A stretch of 64,000 nt of DNA, from NCBI GenBank assembly GCA_003242885.1, contig QKMZ01000004.1, positions 62,001 through 126,000 on the forward strand, read 5' to 3'. The DNA is from Candidatus Melainabacteria bacterium (lineage in GTDB: Bacteria; Cyanobacteriota; Vampirovibrionia; Obscuribacterales; Obscuribacteraceae). Shown here in pieces: positions 35,037 through 43,775 of the stretch (the first letter of the stretch is position 1; the number at the start of each line of letters is the position of its first letter). The translations under genes and the position numbers were made by a program. The notes under the pieces were generated by a model that worked only from the letters and a program-made list of their open reading frames with translations, searched no databases and had not been told where the DNA came from.

Positions 35037-36767
35037 ATGAATAACGACGACAACAAGTCGGCAAAGCCGGTCATCCGCACGACCGAGTCCGACGGCGCCG
35101 GCGCCAATCGCCCGGTGAATCCGAATGAAGAGAACATCGAGTCCGGTCCCGGCTTCTTCGAGAAGCTGTTCGGCTTCCCGCTGAACGGCGGCGCGGCCAA
35201 GAAGGACAACAACCCCGGCGACGGCAAACCCGTGTATAAGGGCGACAAGCCCAGCGGCACGAGCGTCCCCAGCGTACCAGCATCGACCACCGGCACTGGC
35301 ACGAATGTCCCGCCGCCGCTGCCCACCTCCAGCGCTCCGCTCAACTCCGTCACCGAAGGCACGACTGTGTCCGAAGGTGCTGCGAAAGACACTGCGACCG
35401 ATGGCGCCGCCAAGTCCGGCGACACCACGGGTGGTGACAAGCCCGGCGAGAAGAAGGAAGAGAAGAAATCCTACGTCTTCCGCGAGCCGGAAGGCCCCTT
35501 CAAGCCTCACTACCCGCACACGCGCGCTGAGCTCATCTTCGACCCGCCGGCACCGACCGTCTACATGTCGCCCGACGCGTACAAGCGCATGTGCCTGTAC
35601 GTCGAACTGGCGCCCAAGGAAGTCGGCTGGCTCGGCACCGTCAGCAAGCGCCCCAACGGCGACTTCCTCATCGAAGAGGTCTTCCTGGTCGAACAGGAAG
35701 TCACTCCGACCGAGACGGAGCTGTCCGTGCAGGGCACCGAGAAGCTCATCCTCGAGCTTCTGGAAGCCGGCGATGCGGGTTTGGACAAGTCCAACAAGCT
35801 GCACTTCTGGGGCCACTCGCACGTGCGCATGGGCACCAGCCCGTCCGGAACGGACGAAAGCACCATGCAGCGTTTCGCTCGTGAAGGTCACGAGTACTAC
35901 ATCCGCGGCATCTTCAACAAGCTCGGCCGCGGCTGCTTCGACGTCTACTACTTCCAGCTCGGCTACCGTCTTCTCGACGTGCCGTGGGGAGTGATGGACC
36001 CGGAGAGCGGCAAGGTCATCCTCGAGCGCGGCACCGTCACCCGCAAGTGGTGGCAGGGTGGCCGCAGCGACGAGCGTCCGTCGGGCTACGGCTACAGCCA
36101 GGGTGGCTACCAGAGCACCTGGAAGGAGCGCCAGGAAGAGCAGGCTCGCCAGCAGGACGAAAAGTCCGGTCTGAGCAGCTTCCTCAATCGCGACGAGGCC
36201 GAGAAGCCCGCGCCGAAGAAGGAAGACCCGCTCGCGATCAGCGCTGAGCTGCGCGCCGAAGTCACCGCCGAATACAAGGCGAAGGTGAAGGAGCGCACGT
36301 TCACCGTGTTCAAGAGCTGGTTCGGCAAGAACGACGACGACGGCGATAACGCCGGCAAGAATGAGAAGGGTGACAACGCCGCCGCGAGCGGTGACGCGAG
36401 CACTCCCGGCGCCACCTCCGGCCCCGACGATGTCGGCAGCCAGGTGGTCGACGGCGAGCTGATTCCCACCGGCAAGGACATTCGTCCGGGTGGCACCCCT
36501 TTTAATGGTCAGCCCGGCGCCTACAAGGGCGGTGCCGGTCCTCAAGTCGAGGAGAAGAAAGGTTTCTTCGCTTGGTTGGGCAGCCTCTTCGAGAGCAGCC
36601 CCACCCCACCCCAGCCCTATCAGTCGACGACCTCCGAGCGCCCCAAGAAGCGCTGCACGCCCCAGAACTGCAACGACCCGTCGCATCCCTGGAGCACCAA
36701 GTACAAGGGTCCGAAGCCGTCCAATCCCAACAACCGCGCCGACCGGCTCCCGGACGACGCACAGTAA
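35037..36767 (+). CDS. JAB/JAMM metallopeptidase, Ubl processing or deconjugating
   Basis: A 576-residue protein. Residues 1-145 are low-complexity (Gly/Thr/Lys/Asp). The JAB/MPN domain is about 160-330 with a full JAMM zinc site: Glu195 (PKEVGWLG), His260-Ser-His262 and, after seven residues, Ser270-x-x-Asp273 (HSHVRMGTSPSGTD). The domain ends GCFDVYYFQLGYRLLDVP. The C-terminal 240 residues are charged and disordered-looking, with an AAA-like helical block, and finish with a Cys-containing Pro-rich tail. JAMM peptidases cut isopeptide or peptide bonds after a Ubl C-terminal glycine. Here it likely matures the tandem Ubl and may remove it from targets. No signal peptide. AGGAG precedes the ATG. 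Confidence 0.85.
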   Translation: MNNDDNKSAKPVIRTTESDGAGANRPVNPNEENIESGPGFFEKLFGFPLNGGAAKKDNNPGDGKPVYKGDKPSGTSVPSVPASTTGTGTNVPPPLPTSSAPLNSVTEGTTVSEGAAKDTATDGAAKSGDTTGGDKPGEKKEEKKSYVFREPEGPFKPHYPHTRAELIFDPPAPTVYMSPDAYKRMCLYVELAPKEVGWLGTVSKRPNGDFLIEEVFLVEQEVTPTETELSVQGTEKLILELLEAGDAGLDKSNKLHFWGHSHVRMGTSPSGTDESTMQRFAREGHEYYIRGIFNKLGRGCFDVYYFQLGYRLLDVPWGVMDPESGKVILERGTVTRKWWQGGRSDERPSGYGYSQGGYQSTWKERQEEQARQQDEKSGLSSFLNRDEAEKPAPKKEDPLAISAELRAEVTAEYKAKVKERTFTVFKSWFGKNDDDGDNAGKNEKGDNAAASGDASTPGATSGPDDVGSQVVDGELIPTGKDIRPGGTPFNGQPGAYKGGAGPQVEEKKGFFAWLGSLFESSPTPPQPYQSTTSERPKKRCTPQNCNDPSHPWSTKYKGPKPSNPNNRADRLPDDAQ

Positions 36768-36794
36768 CAGGCTCACACCTGCAACCTAACAAGT

Positions 36795-36843
36795 CCAGCC
36801 GCGTACGAGTCTGCGCTCACCGAGCGTAGGTTTGTCCGGCTGG
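36795..36843 (+). other. nested stem-loop between the JAB and E1 genes
   Basis: CCAGCCG (36795-36801) pairs with CGGCTGG (36837-36843); inside, CGCTC-ACC-GAGCG (36814-36826). It ends about 7 bases before the E1 ribosome binding site, so it could set the ratio of E1 to the upstream products. Confidence 0.55.
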
Positions 36844-36861
36844 TCTTAAGGAGAACACACC

Positions 36862-37551
36862 ATGAACAATGTCGATATCACTCGACACGTCGAAATCTTT
36901 TCGCGTGATGCGTTCGGCAACAAGCGCATCGACGTCATCGGCGCCGGTGCAACTGGTTCGCGCATCGTTCTGAGCCTGGCCAAGCTGGGTTTGGAAAACA
37001 TCCACGTCTGGGACTTCGACATCGTCGAGGCCCACAACATTGCCAACCAGGCCTACGACCAGTCGCACATCGGCAAGCTCAAGGTCGAGGCGCTGGCGGA
37101 AGTCGTGAAGGCTGCCACCGGTCTCAAGATTCACACGCACAACGAGCGCGTCGATGGTTCGCAGACTCTCGGTGACGTCGTGTTCCTTCTCACCGACACG
37201 ATGGCTTCCCGCAAGGAAATCTGGAACAAGGGCATCCGTTACAAGATGCGCACCAAGCTCATGATCGAGACCCGTATGGGCGCGACCGAGGGCCGCATCT
37301 ACACGCTGAACCCGACCAAGCCCGCTCAGGTGAAGGGCTGGGAAGCGACCCTCTATGACGACGCCAAGGCGGAAGTTTCCGCTTGCGGCACGTCGATCAC
37401 CGTGGGTCCCACCGCCGAGACCGTTTCCGGTCTGGCTGTCTGGCAGTTCATCCGCTACCAGGCGATCGAAGGCGGCAAGGAAGACACCCTGGACAACGAG
37501 ATCATCTTCGGTCTCCGTCCGCTGTACACGATGACGCGGAACTTCGACTAA
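36862..37551 (+). CDS. E1-like (ThiF/MoeB/UBA) Ubl-activating enzyme
   Basis: A 229-residue protein with AAGGAG before the ATG. The adenylation fold is clear: IDVIGAGATGSRIVLSLAKL (GxGxxG at 27-32), NIHVWDFDIVEAHNIANQ (acidic residue and Asn/Gln of the ATP site) and a basic KLK...LAEVV helix. The only cysteine of the protein is Cys175 in AEVSACGTSITVGPTA, where ThiF/E1 enzymes carry their catalytic cysteine. There are no CxxC zinc pairs. It would adenylate the Ubl C-terminus and take it as thioester for transfer to an E2. Its short length means there is no separate E2-recruiting domain. Confidence 0.88.
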   Translation: MNNVDITRHVEIFSRDAFGNKRIDVIGAGATGSRIVLSLAKLGLENIHVWDFDIVEAHNIANQAYDQSHIGKLKVEALAEVVKAATGLKIHTHNERVDGSQTLGDVVFLLTDTMASRKEIWNKGIRYKMRTKLMIETRMGATEGRIYTLNPTKPAQVKGWEATLYDDAKAEVSACGTSITVGPTAETVSGLAVWQFIRYQAIEGGKEDTLDNEIIFGLRPLYTMTRNFD

Positions 37552-37580
37552 CCGTCGAAGCCTGCGCCGAAATGGCTAAA

Positions 37581-37620
37581 TCGCAGACCGGTCAAGGGTC
37601 CAAACCGGATCGGTCTGCGT
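37581..37620 (+). terminator. stem-loop after the E1 gene
   Basis: CGCAGACCGGT pairs with ACCGGATCGGTCTGCG with a small bulge (37582-37619). No T run follows. Confidence 0.5.
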
Positions 37621-37752
37621 CAATCGGACAAAGTTGCCTCGGTGTCTCGCCCTGGTGACTTGTGTTGACCTCTTTTGTCTCACAACTCATCCCCTCAATA
37701 TGCTCACCTAGTCTTAAGTAACGAGGTGATCCTCTAACGGAGGACGGACACC

Positions 37753-40218
37753 ATGCCGCAAAACTCGCAATCACTCGACAAAGTGCTGACGCTCGCCGGC
37801 CTCAAGGCTGCTGCGATCGGCACCAAAGATGTAAACGTAGCGTGTCTTGTGGTGGCTGTGGCAGCTGAAAGTTCATCTCTGGGTCACAAGCTCCTTTTGG
37901 AAGCCGGTCTCACGGCCGACATCCTGGAGCGCACTGCGCGAAACCTCTTTGGTTCGCCGCAGGCCGGAGGTGGAACGACGACAGTCGCAGCACCAGAAGT
38001 TGGGCGTGACGCCCAAGAAATGCTTGTGAAAGCCGGCGAAGTCGCCGAAAAAAACAAGCACATCTGCACGACTCCCACGCACTTGCTGCACCAACTGGTG
38101 AAACACCCTGATGGTCAGCGAGTAATCAAATCCGCGTTCCTGACGATCGAACGCCGGAATCAGCCTCCGATCGTCTTGCCGGGCGGCGCTCAAGTCGACG
38201 GTAATCTCACGCCCGAGCAGCGTCTCAAGAATCTGACGTCTTTCCTCGATGCAGCCGTCAAGACGAACGTCAACGGTCTGCCCGAAGGCGAAGGCGCCAT
38301 GACTTCGATGCTCGACCAGATGACGGTCGATCTGACGAAGCTGGCTCGCGAGAACAAGATCGCTCCGATCATCGGGCGCAAGAAGGAAATCCGCCGGGCC
38401 ATCGAAATTCTCGGTCGTCAGACCAAGAACAACCCGGTGTTCATCGGCGAGCCTGGCGTCGGCAAAACTGCCATCGCTGAAGGGCTTGCCGTTGAGATTG
38501 CATTCGATCGCGTGCCCAAGAGCATCAAGAACAAGCGCGTCCTGCGCCTCGACCTGGTCGCTCTTGTCGCCGGTACGAAATTCCGCGGTGAGTTCGAGGA
38601 GCGCATGAAGCAGCTTCTCGCCGAACTCCAGGCAGCCAAGGATTGCATCGTCTTCATCGACGAGCTGCATACCCTCATCGGCGCCGGCGCTGCGCAGGGT
38701 GCAATGGACGCGAGCAACACGCTCAAGCCGGCACTTGCCCGCGGCGAAATCACCGCCATTGGTGCCACAACCCTGGACGAATATCGTCACATCGAAAAGG
38801 ACGGAGCTCTCGAGCGCCGCTTCCAGCCTGTGACGGTGGACCCCTCGTCCGTCGAAGACACCATCGAGATTCTGCGCGGACGCAAAAAGTCGCTGGAAGA
38901 TCACCACGCCATCACCATCTCGGACGAAGCAGTCGTCACTGCGGCGCACATGGCGGACCGGTACATCACCGACCGCTTCCTGCCCGACAAAGCGATCGAC
39001 GTCATCGACGAAGCCGGCAGCGCGCTGGCTATCGACTTCCCGGGCACCGAGCTCACCAAAGAGCACATCGAAGCAAAGATCAGCCAGATGACCGGCATCA
39101 AGCTGGACAAGCTGACTCTCGATGAAGCCGCCCGTCTCTCGAAGATGGAAGACGAGCTGCACAAGCGCGTCATCGGTCAGCACATGGCTATCTCCGCTGT
39201 GTCGCGCGCGGTGCGTCGTTCGCGTGCCGGGTTGAAAGATCCGAACACTCCGATCGGCAGCTTCATGTTCCTCGGCCCGACCGGCGTCGGCAAAACCGAA
39301 CTCTCCAAAGCTCTCCAGTCGTTCCTCTTCGACGACGAACGCAACATCGTTCGCCTCGACATGAGCGAATACATGGAGAAGCACAGCGTTTCGCGCATGA
39401 TCGGCGCGCCTCCGGGCTACGTCGGTTATGAGGAGGGCGGCACTCTGACGGAAGCTGTACGGCGCAAGCCCTACAGTGTCATCCTGCTCGACGAAATCGA
39501 GAAGGCTCACCCGGACGTGTTCAACGTGCTGCTGCAGGTTCTGGACGACGGTCGCCTGACCGACGGACAGGGTCGCACGGTCAGCTTCAAGAACACGATC
39601 ATCATCATGACGTCGAACATCGGCGCGCAGCAGATCATGGCCTTGCTCGAAAAGCTCGGCGTCGACTGCTCGCACCAGGACCTCCTCAACGAGGTGATGC
39701 CGATCGTCAAGCTCATGTTCCGCCCGGAATTCCTCAACCGGCTGGACGAAATCGTTTGCTTCGGCCAGCTGTCGAAGGACGAGCTGCGCGAAGTGCTGAA
39801 GCTGCAGCTGAAGGCGCTGGAGAAGAAGCTCAACGAGAAGAGCATCACGCTCGACGCCGACGATGCCGCTCGCGCTGTGCTGCTGGAAGCGGGTTACGAT
39901 CCGCAGTTCGGTGCACGTCCGATGAAGCGCGCCGTTCGTGCGCTCATCGAAGACCCGATGGCCGAAAAGATCATCGACGGGTCCGTCAAGCACGGCGCCA
40001 AGGTCAACGTTGGTGCCGATGGCAACACGCTCGTGCTCTCTGCGGAGAATCCTCCGGTAGAGAAGATCTCGCTCGCCAAGCCGGTCTCGCTGGAAAAGGT
40101 TGCCGCTAAGGAAACCGCCGGCGAAGGCGACGGTGAAGGCAAAGGCGATGCCACCGTCTCTCTCAAGAAAGACGGGCCGGCAGACAACGGAGCCGCCGCT
40201 TCGCTGAAGAAGAACTGA
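37753..40218 (+). CDS. Clp/Hsp100 double AAA+ ATPase without middle domain
   Basis: An 821-residue protein with GGAGG before the ATG. A degenerate Clp N domain (residues about 1-150) is followed by AAA-1 (Walker [14 protein letters not shown] near 232, [12 protein letters not shown]) and AAA-2 ([14 protein letters not shown] near 512, [20 protein letters not shown]), each with arginine fingers (ALERRFQ; FLNRLDE). Between the two there is only a short link ([19 protein letters not shown]), so the ClpB/ClpC coiled coil is absent, as in ClpA. A ClpP loop cannot be assigned (KLGVD stands where ClpA has IGL). The last 50 residues carry four SLxK motifs. It follows the E1 gene by 200 bases and ends the locus. 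Probably an unfoldase linked to the Ubl system; the link is by context. Confidence 0.85.
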   Translation: MPQNSQSLDKVLTLAGLKAAAIGTKDVNVACLVVAVAAESSSLGHKLLLEAGLTADILERTARNLFGSPQAGGGTTTVAAPEVGRDAQEMLVKAGEVAEKNKHICTTPTHLLHQLVKHPDGQRVIKSAFLTIERRNQPPIVLPGGAQVDGNLTPEQRLKNLTSFLDAAVKTNVNGLPEGEGAMTSMLDQMTVDLTKLARENKIAPIIGRKKEIRRAIEILGRQTKNNPVFIGEPGVGKTAIAEGLAVEIAFDRVPKSIKNKRVLRLDLVALVAGTKFRGEFEERMKQLLAELQAAKDCIVFIDELHTLIGAGAAQGAMDASNTLKPALARGEITAIGATTLDEYRHIEKDGALERRFQPVTVDPSSVEDTIEILRGRKKSLEDHHAITISDEAVVTAAHMADRYITDRFLPDKAIDVIDEAGSALAIDFPGTELTKEHIEAKISQMTGIKLDKLTLDEAARLSKMEDELHKRVIGQHMAISAVSRAVRRSRAGLKDPNTPIGSFMFLGPTGVGKTELSKALQSFLFDDERNIVRLDMSEYMEKHSVSRMIGAPPGYVGYEEGGTLTEAVRRKPYSVILLDEIEKAHPDVFNVLLQVLDDGRLTDGQGRTVSFKNTIIIMTSNIGAQQIMALLEKLGVDCSHQDLLNEVMPIVKLMFRPEFLNRLDEIVCFGQLSKDELREVLKLQLKALEKKLNEKSITLDADDAARAVLLEAGYDPQFGARPMKRAVRALIEDPMAEKIIDGSVKHGAKVNVGADGNTLVLSAENPPVEKISLAKPVSLEKVAAKETAGEGDGEGKGDATVSLKKDGPADNGAAASLKKN

Positions 40219-40287
40219 CGCTATGCAACCTTCCTAGCCAAGCCAAAAGCAACAGCTAGGTTGGTTGCGTCGAGTTACTCGGTTTTC

Positions 40288-40342
40288 GAAACCGCGCATG
40301 GGGAGCCCTTAAACAAGGCTTGCTGTGCGCGGTTTCTTTTTA
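40288..40342 (+). terminator. terminator of the Ubl-locus distal gene
   Basis: GAAACCGCGCA (40288-40298) pairs with TGCGCGGTTTC (40326-40336), inner AGCC/GGCT pairing, then TTTTT. Confidence 0.9.
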
Positions 40343-40398
40343 ACCCTATTTTCCACTATATCTTTTAGTGTCTCACATTCCAGCACGTACTTCAGTAC

Positions 40399-40486
40399 TG
40401 TAGGGTCGACGCCATGCGTCGACCGGTTCGCGTCGTGGCGCATTGCATGCGCCTTTCGCGCGCTCGGCATAAATGCCGCCCCTACA
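40399..40486. repeat. dispersed repeat with TGTAGGG ends and GTCGAC core
   Basis: Bounded by TGTAGGG (40399-40405) and CCCTACA (40480-40486). It contains the palindrome-rich core TCGACGCCATGCGTCGACCG and GGCGCATTGCATGCGCC. Related copies occur at 44831-44942, 51931-51996 and 63477-63536. No coding capacity, so a REP/MITE-like element. Confidence 0.75.
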
Positions 40487-40658
40487 GAGAATTGCGAAAT
40501 TCAGAGCGCCTTCTTTCGAAGAAAAGCGCCAACCCTAAACAATTGCAAGGCATCGACCTGGTTTGCTGAATTGATACTAAAGCACCAAAAGCAAATCCAA
40601 ACAAAAAAGAAAAGGGACCGAAAGCCCCTTTCCTCCTCTTTCTCCCAAAAACTCTCAG

Positions 40659-41564
40659 CTAAGCTGCATCAGGCGCCCGCAAGACAACGATGCCCGCATC
40701 GTAATCAAAGTTGTACCAATTACTTATATCGGATGCAGTCCACGCCTCATGCTTATGACCCGGATTGGCAGGATCCATCGTCAATCCGTGCGCGTACACT
40801 TTGCCGTCTTCTCCAACAATTCCGACATGTGCACCAGCTCCGCTGAATGTCGGATCATCGCCTTTGCGATAACCGCAGATAACATCGCCCGGTTGCAAGT
40901 TTAGCTCGGCAGGTGTGAGGTTTGGATCCGGCTCACCCGACGTTCCGGGGACCGGCTTCCATCCGTGATTGTCTTGCAAAACGTTTTGAACGCTTTGGAC
41001 ATTGAGCGGATCTTCGTCCTGTGAAAGCACTCCGGAGCGTCGCAAAATCTCAGCCACTGAAGGTGCGCAACCATAACCGCCCGGACCACCGTAATGCGGA
41101 GGTCCCGGGGGGTCCGGACTGTCCGCCAAACCAGGAGATGGGTGCCTTGTCGCCCACACTTGTTGTCCTACTGCATCTTTAGATTGATTGAGAATGTTCG
41201 TTTGCGTTGGACTGAGCTTGTCATCGGAAAACCACCGCGACCCGGCAAGAACGTCATCCTTCACCAAATCACCTTTGGTCATTCCATCAGAAAGAATAAT
41301 TCTGTCCCGCTTTTGAAAGAGCTTGTCGCTTGGCGGGTCACCTTCCTCAACGCCTCTGATTTCCATGTTCGACAAGATGCCATTCTCATGCAATTTGTCA
41401 TTGAGAGTGCGCAAATCAGCCTGAAACTGCGCACCATATGCACCACCACCCTGTTTTTGCAGTTCGGTGATCTCATCGTGAATCTTCTGAAAAGCAGATC
41501 CTTTATCCGGGCTGTTTTGTGCAGCAACAGCATCTTGCACAATCGTGTCGATAAGGTCAGGCAT
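40659..41564 (-). CDS. NlpC/P60- or CHAP-like cysteine peptidase candidate
   Basis: A 301-residue protein taken from ATG 41564; an earlier ATG at 41642 falls in a tandem repeat. The first 150 residues are helical and polar with no signal peptide. The C-terminal half has a possible active-site order: YGCAPSVAEILRRSG (Cys then helix), ELNLQPGDVICGYRKG, GAHVGIVGEDGKVYAHG (His) and a late Asn/Asp strand. That is the pattern of papain-like peptidoglycan amidases. No Shine-Dalgarno is evident. Codon use is AT-richer than in the Ubl genes. Confidence 0.5.
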   Translation of the reverse strand: MPDLIDTIVQDAVAAQNSPDKGSAFQKIHDEITELQKQGGGAYGAQFQADLRTLNDKLHENGILSNMEIRGVEEGDPPSDKLFQKRDRIILSDGMTKGDLVKDDVLAGSRWFSDDKLSPTQTNILNQSKDAVGQQVWATRHPSPGLADSPDPPGPPHYGGPGGYGCAPSVAEILRRSGVLSQDEDPLNVQSVQNVLQDNHGWKPVPGTSGEPDPNLTPAELNLQPGDVICGYRKGDDPTFSGAGAHVGIVGEDGKVYAHGLTMDPANPGHKHEAWTASDISNWYNFDYDAGIVVLRAPDAA

Positions 41565-41589
41565 GTTAGTAAATCCGGGTTTGGGGAGA

Positions 41590-41699
41590 AACAGGCGACA
41601 GCTGCAGCGTTGTTCGGCAATTACTGGAGTGTTGTTCAGCAATTGCAGGAACGTTTTTCAGCGATTGTGGAAACGCTGTTCAGCGGTCAACTGCAATCA
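41590..41699. repeat. 22-bp direct tandem repeats
   Basis: GTTCAGCAATTGCAGGAACG-like units start at 41612, 41634, 41656 and 41678, exactly 22 bases apart, with a weaker copy from 41590. They lie just upstream of the peptidase-like gene (minus strand). The period is not a multiple of three, so they are not a coding repeat. Confidence 0.7.
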
Positions 41700-41837
41700 C
41701 GATAATTGCTGGTCTGGAAACAAAACCGGAACAGTCTGTGTATTTTTTGTGTAAGCGGCTACTCCAGACCAGCCAGTAAAATCGCGGGGAATGCCAAGCT
41801 TTCCTTGCTACACAGCCTAGTAGCAAATAGCAAAAGA

Positions 41838-41883
41838 GGAAACAGCGAAAGAACCCCTGTTAGAGGGCTCCTCCGCAGTTTCC
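41838..41883 (-). terminator. nested hairpin after the gene at 41920
   Basis: GGAAAC (41838-41843) pairs with GTTTCC (41878-41883), inner CCCT-GTTAG-AGGG. It lies 37 bases beyond the stop on the minus strand. Confidence 0.55.
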
Positions 41884-41919
41884 CACCTCAGTTGCTGCGG
41901 ACTTGCAGCAAGCGAGGAT

Positions 41920-42393
41920 TTAACGCCCCATCATCTCGACGTTGCGCTCGACCCACTTCAGTCCTTCGACAGCAGTTTTCGGCGTCTGCATCAGAGCGCG
42001 CAGGACGTACTTGAACACCTTGTAGGCGGCGCCTTCAGCTTCACCGCGGTAGTAAACGCGCGGATACAGCTTGCAGAGGGCATGGCGAGCAGCCTCCATC
42101 GCAGCGGCCAACGCAACGATGGACGACTCGCCGTCGTACCAGGTGCCGGACTCCTTGTGGGCGTCGGGATGCGACTGCAGAAGACCCGCGAGTTCGTTGA
42201 TGGCGAAGCGCCACTGGGTCTCGTCGGTGCAGCCCGCTTCGAGCAGGTCGACGACACGCGACATGGCGATGCTACGCTCATCGGTATCCGCAAATTGCAG
42301 GACAGAGCGAAGCATGTCGGTCATGTAGAAGCCAGTCGTCAGGCGCATTGCGCCCCAATTACGAGCCTGTGCTTCCTTCTCAGCTTGAGTCAT
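41920..42393 (-). CDS. hypothetical helical protein next to TerD
   Basis: A 157-residue protein from ATG 42393 with AGGAGA upstream. All-helical appearance: MRLTTGFYMTDMLRSVLQFA, RSIAMSRVVDLLEAGCTDE, SIVALAAAMEAARHALCKLY. No signal or membrane segment. Reads in the same direction as the TerD gene 170 bases upstream and shares its codon use, so it may belong to the same stress module. No family recognised. Confidence 0.6.
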   Translation of the reverse strand: MTQAEKEAQARNWGAMRLTTGFYMTDMLRSVLQFADTDERSIAMSRVVDLLEAGCTDETQWRFAINELAGLLQSHPDAHKESGTWYDGESSIVALAAAMEAARHALCKLYPRVYYRGEAEGAAYKVFKYVLRALMQTPKTAVEGLKWVERNVEMMGR

Positions 42394-42458
42394 GGATTTC
42401 TCCTGGAGCACGCCACTCTTACGCGACGTGCCTGAGTTTCAGGTTACCTTTCTGGACA

Positions 42459-42491
42459 GCGCAAGGCACCGGCGTCCGGCTTGCCTTGCGC
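42459..42491 (-). terminator. nested hairpin between TerD gene and downstream gene
   Basis: GCGCAAGGCA (42459-42468) pairs with TGCCTTGCGC (42482-42491) around CCGG-CGT-CCGG. Confidence 0.65.
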
Positions 42492-42563
42492 CTCCAAAGG
42501 CTTTAGCTCCGTAGCGTGTGAGCTACAACGCTGCAGAACTTCGGTTGATCGTCAAGTCGAGCG

Positions 42564-43775
42564 TTACTTCGTGCGGTTCTCCGGACCGGCATCCATGCGG
42601 TGAGTGCCGTCCTTGTACAGAACCGCCTGGTTCTCCGAGTGCTTCGCCGAGTAGTCCTCGTGCGCCACGATCTCGACCGCCGCTTCGTCCTTGTTGATGC
42701 AAGTGCCGAAGTAGAGCGTGTAGCGATTCGAGTCGACACTCATGTTCGCCACCTCGATGGTGATGGTCGAGCCGGCGCCGTTGTCGATGGACACGCGCGC
42801 CTTGGCGTCGGCGAAGGAGCCGGTGCCATTCTCACGCGCGGAGTAGAACGAGAAGCCGACCGCCGCGATGTCGTCCGTCATGTTGACGGAAACCTTCTCG
42901 ATGGTGCCGACGCCGCCGACCTTGAGGTCGCCATGGTGACGCACGGAGCCGTTGCGGCTGACGAGATTGTCGAAGTTGACGACCTCGGTCTTGCCGTCCT
43001 TGTACGCGATGTGGCAGAAGAGGTCGTAGTCGAGCTTCTTCCAGCCCTTGTTACCCCACTCGCCGGTGGCGACGATGGTCGCCGTCTTCTCGATCTTGAT
43101 GGCGCTGCCCTTCTTCAGGTTGACCTTGCCGGTCGGTGCGGGCTTGGTCAGGTTCACCTTCGGAGGCGCGGGAGGCGGCGGAGGCGGAGCGGCCTTCACC
43201 GGGGCCGGGGTCGGCGCGGGCGCAGGAGCGGGAGCCGCTTGCGCAGGAGCGCTGTCACCGACGTCGACACCATATGCGGTGGCGATGCCGGCCAGACCGT
43301 TGAGGAAGCCCTGGTTGAAGTTGCGCACCTTCCAGGCGCCGTTGCGCTTGTAGATCTCGGCGATGACGAACGCGTTCTCCTTATTGCCGTTCGGCTCCAT
43401 CTCGACGAGAGAGGCGCCGGCGGCATTGCAGACAGAGAGAGCGGCGCCGCCGAGGTCGGCGAAGGTCTTCGGCGTCTCGGGGTCGATGGTCAGCGTGATG
43501 GCTAGCTTCTCGATGGCGGCGGGCACCTTCGAGAGGTCGATGATGATGGCTTGCTCGGTGGCGTCGCCGGTCTTCTTCTTGTCCTGGTAAGTCACCGAAC
43601 CACAGGTGGATGCGGGCTGACCGTAGAACACGAAGTCGGCGTCAGAGCGAACCTTGCCGGAAGCAGTGAGCAAAAGCGCGGAAAGGTCCGCGTCGGGTCC
43701 CATGTGGATGCACTTGACGGTGACCTTCTCCGTAGGAAGCGGAGCGTTGCCACCAGCAGCGAGTTGTTGACTCAT
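42564..43775 (-). CDS. double TerD-domain protein
   Basis: A 403-residue protein from ATG 43775 (AAGGAG upstream). Domain 1 (about 1-185) is TerD: DFVFYGQPASTCGSVTYQ, IIIDLSKVPAAIEKLAITLT, ENAFVIAEIYKRNGAWKVR, NGLAGIATAYGVDV. A Pro/Ala linker (about 186-230) follows, then VNLTKP..GKVNLKKGS and a second TerD-type domain with a KKLDYDLFCHIAYKDGKTE strand and VGFSFYSARENGTGSF. TerD proteins are calcium-binding stress proteins first known from tellurite resistance. Extreme C-ending codon use suggests strong expression. No membrane segment. Confidence 0.85.
   Translation of the reverse strand: MSQQLAAGGNAPLPTEKVTVKCIHMGPDADLSALLLTASGKVRSDADFVFYGQPASTCGSVTYQDKKKTGDATEQAIIIDLSKVPAAIEKLAITLTIDPETPKTFADLGGAALSVCNAAGASLVEMEPNGNKENAFVIAEIYKRNGAWKVRNFNQGFLNGLAGIATAYGVDVGDSAPAQAAPAPAPAPTPAPVKAAPPPPPPAPPKVNLTKPAPTGKVNLKKGSAIKIEKTATIVATGEWGNKGWKKLDYDLFCHIAYKDGKTEVVNFDNLVSRNGSVRHHGDLKVGGVGTIEKVSVNMTDDIAAVGFSFYSARENGTGSFADAKARVSIDNGAGSTITIEVANMSVDSNRYTLYFGTCINKDEAAVEIVAHEDYSAKHSENQAVLYKDGTHRMDAGPENRTK

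Noticed and set aside
34116-36776. 886-codon minus-strand frame opposite the E2 and JAB genes
   Set aside because: Antisense shadow; the plus-strand frames carry the JAMM and E2 motifs and ribosome binding sites, the minus frame has none.
36795-36843. tRNA-like fold between the JAB and E1 genes
   Set aside because: Too short (49 nt), only two stems and no TTCRANY loop; treated as a leader hairpin.
37873-39993. 706-codon minus-strand frame opposite the Clp gene
   Set aside because: Antisense shadow of a gene with unmistakable AAA+ motifs.
27424-40218. Pup-proteasome or classical Bil/ISG15-like defence operon
   Set aside because: No Pup, PafA or proteasome genes, and the E2s, tandem Ubl and Clp ATPase differ from the four-gene Bil layout.
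41590-41699. CRISPR array
   Set aside because: The units are 22 bp with no spacers between them and drift in sequence; no cas genes are in the window.
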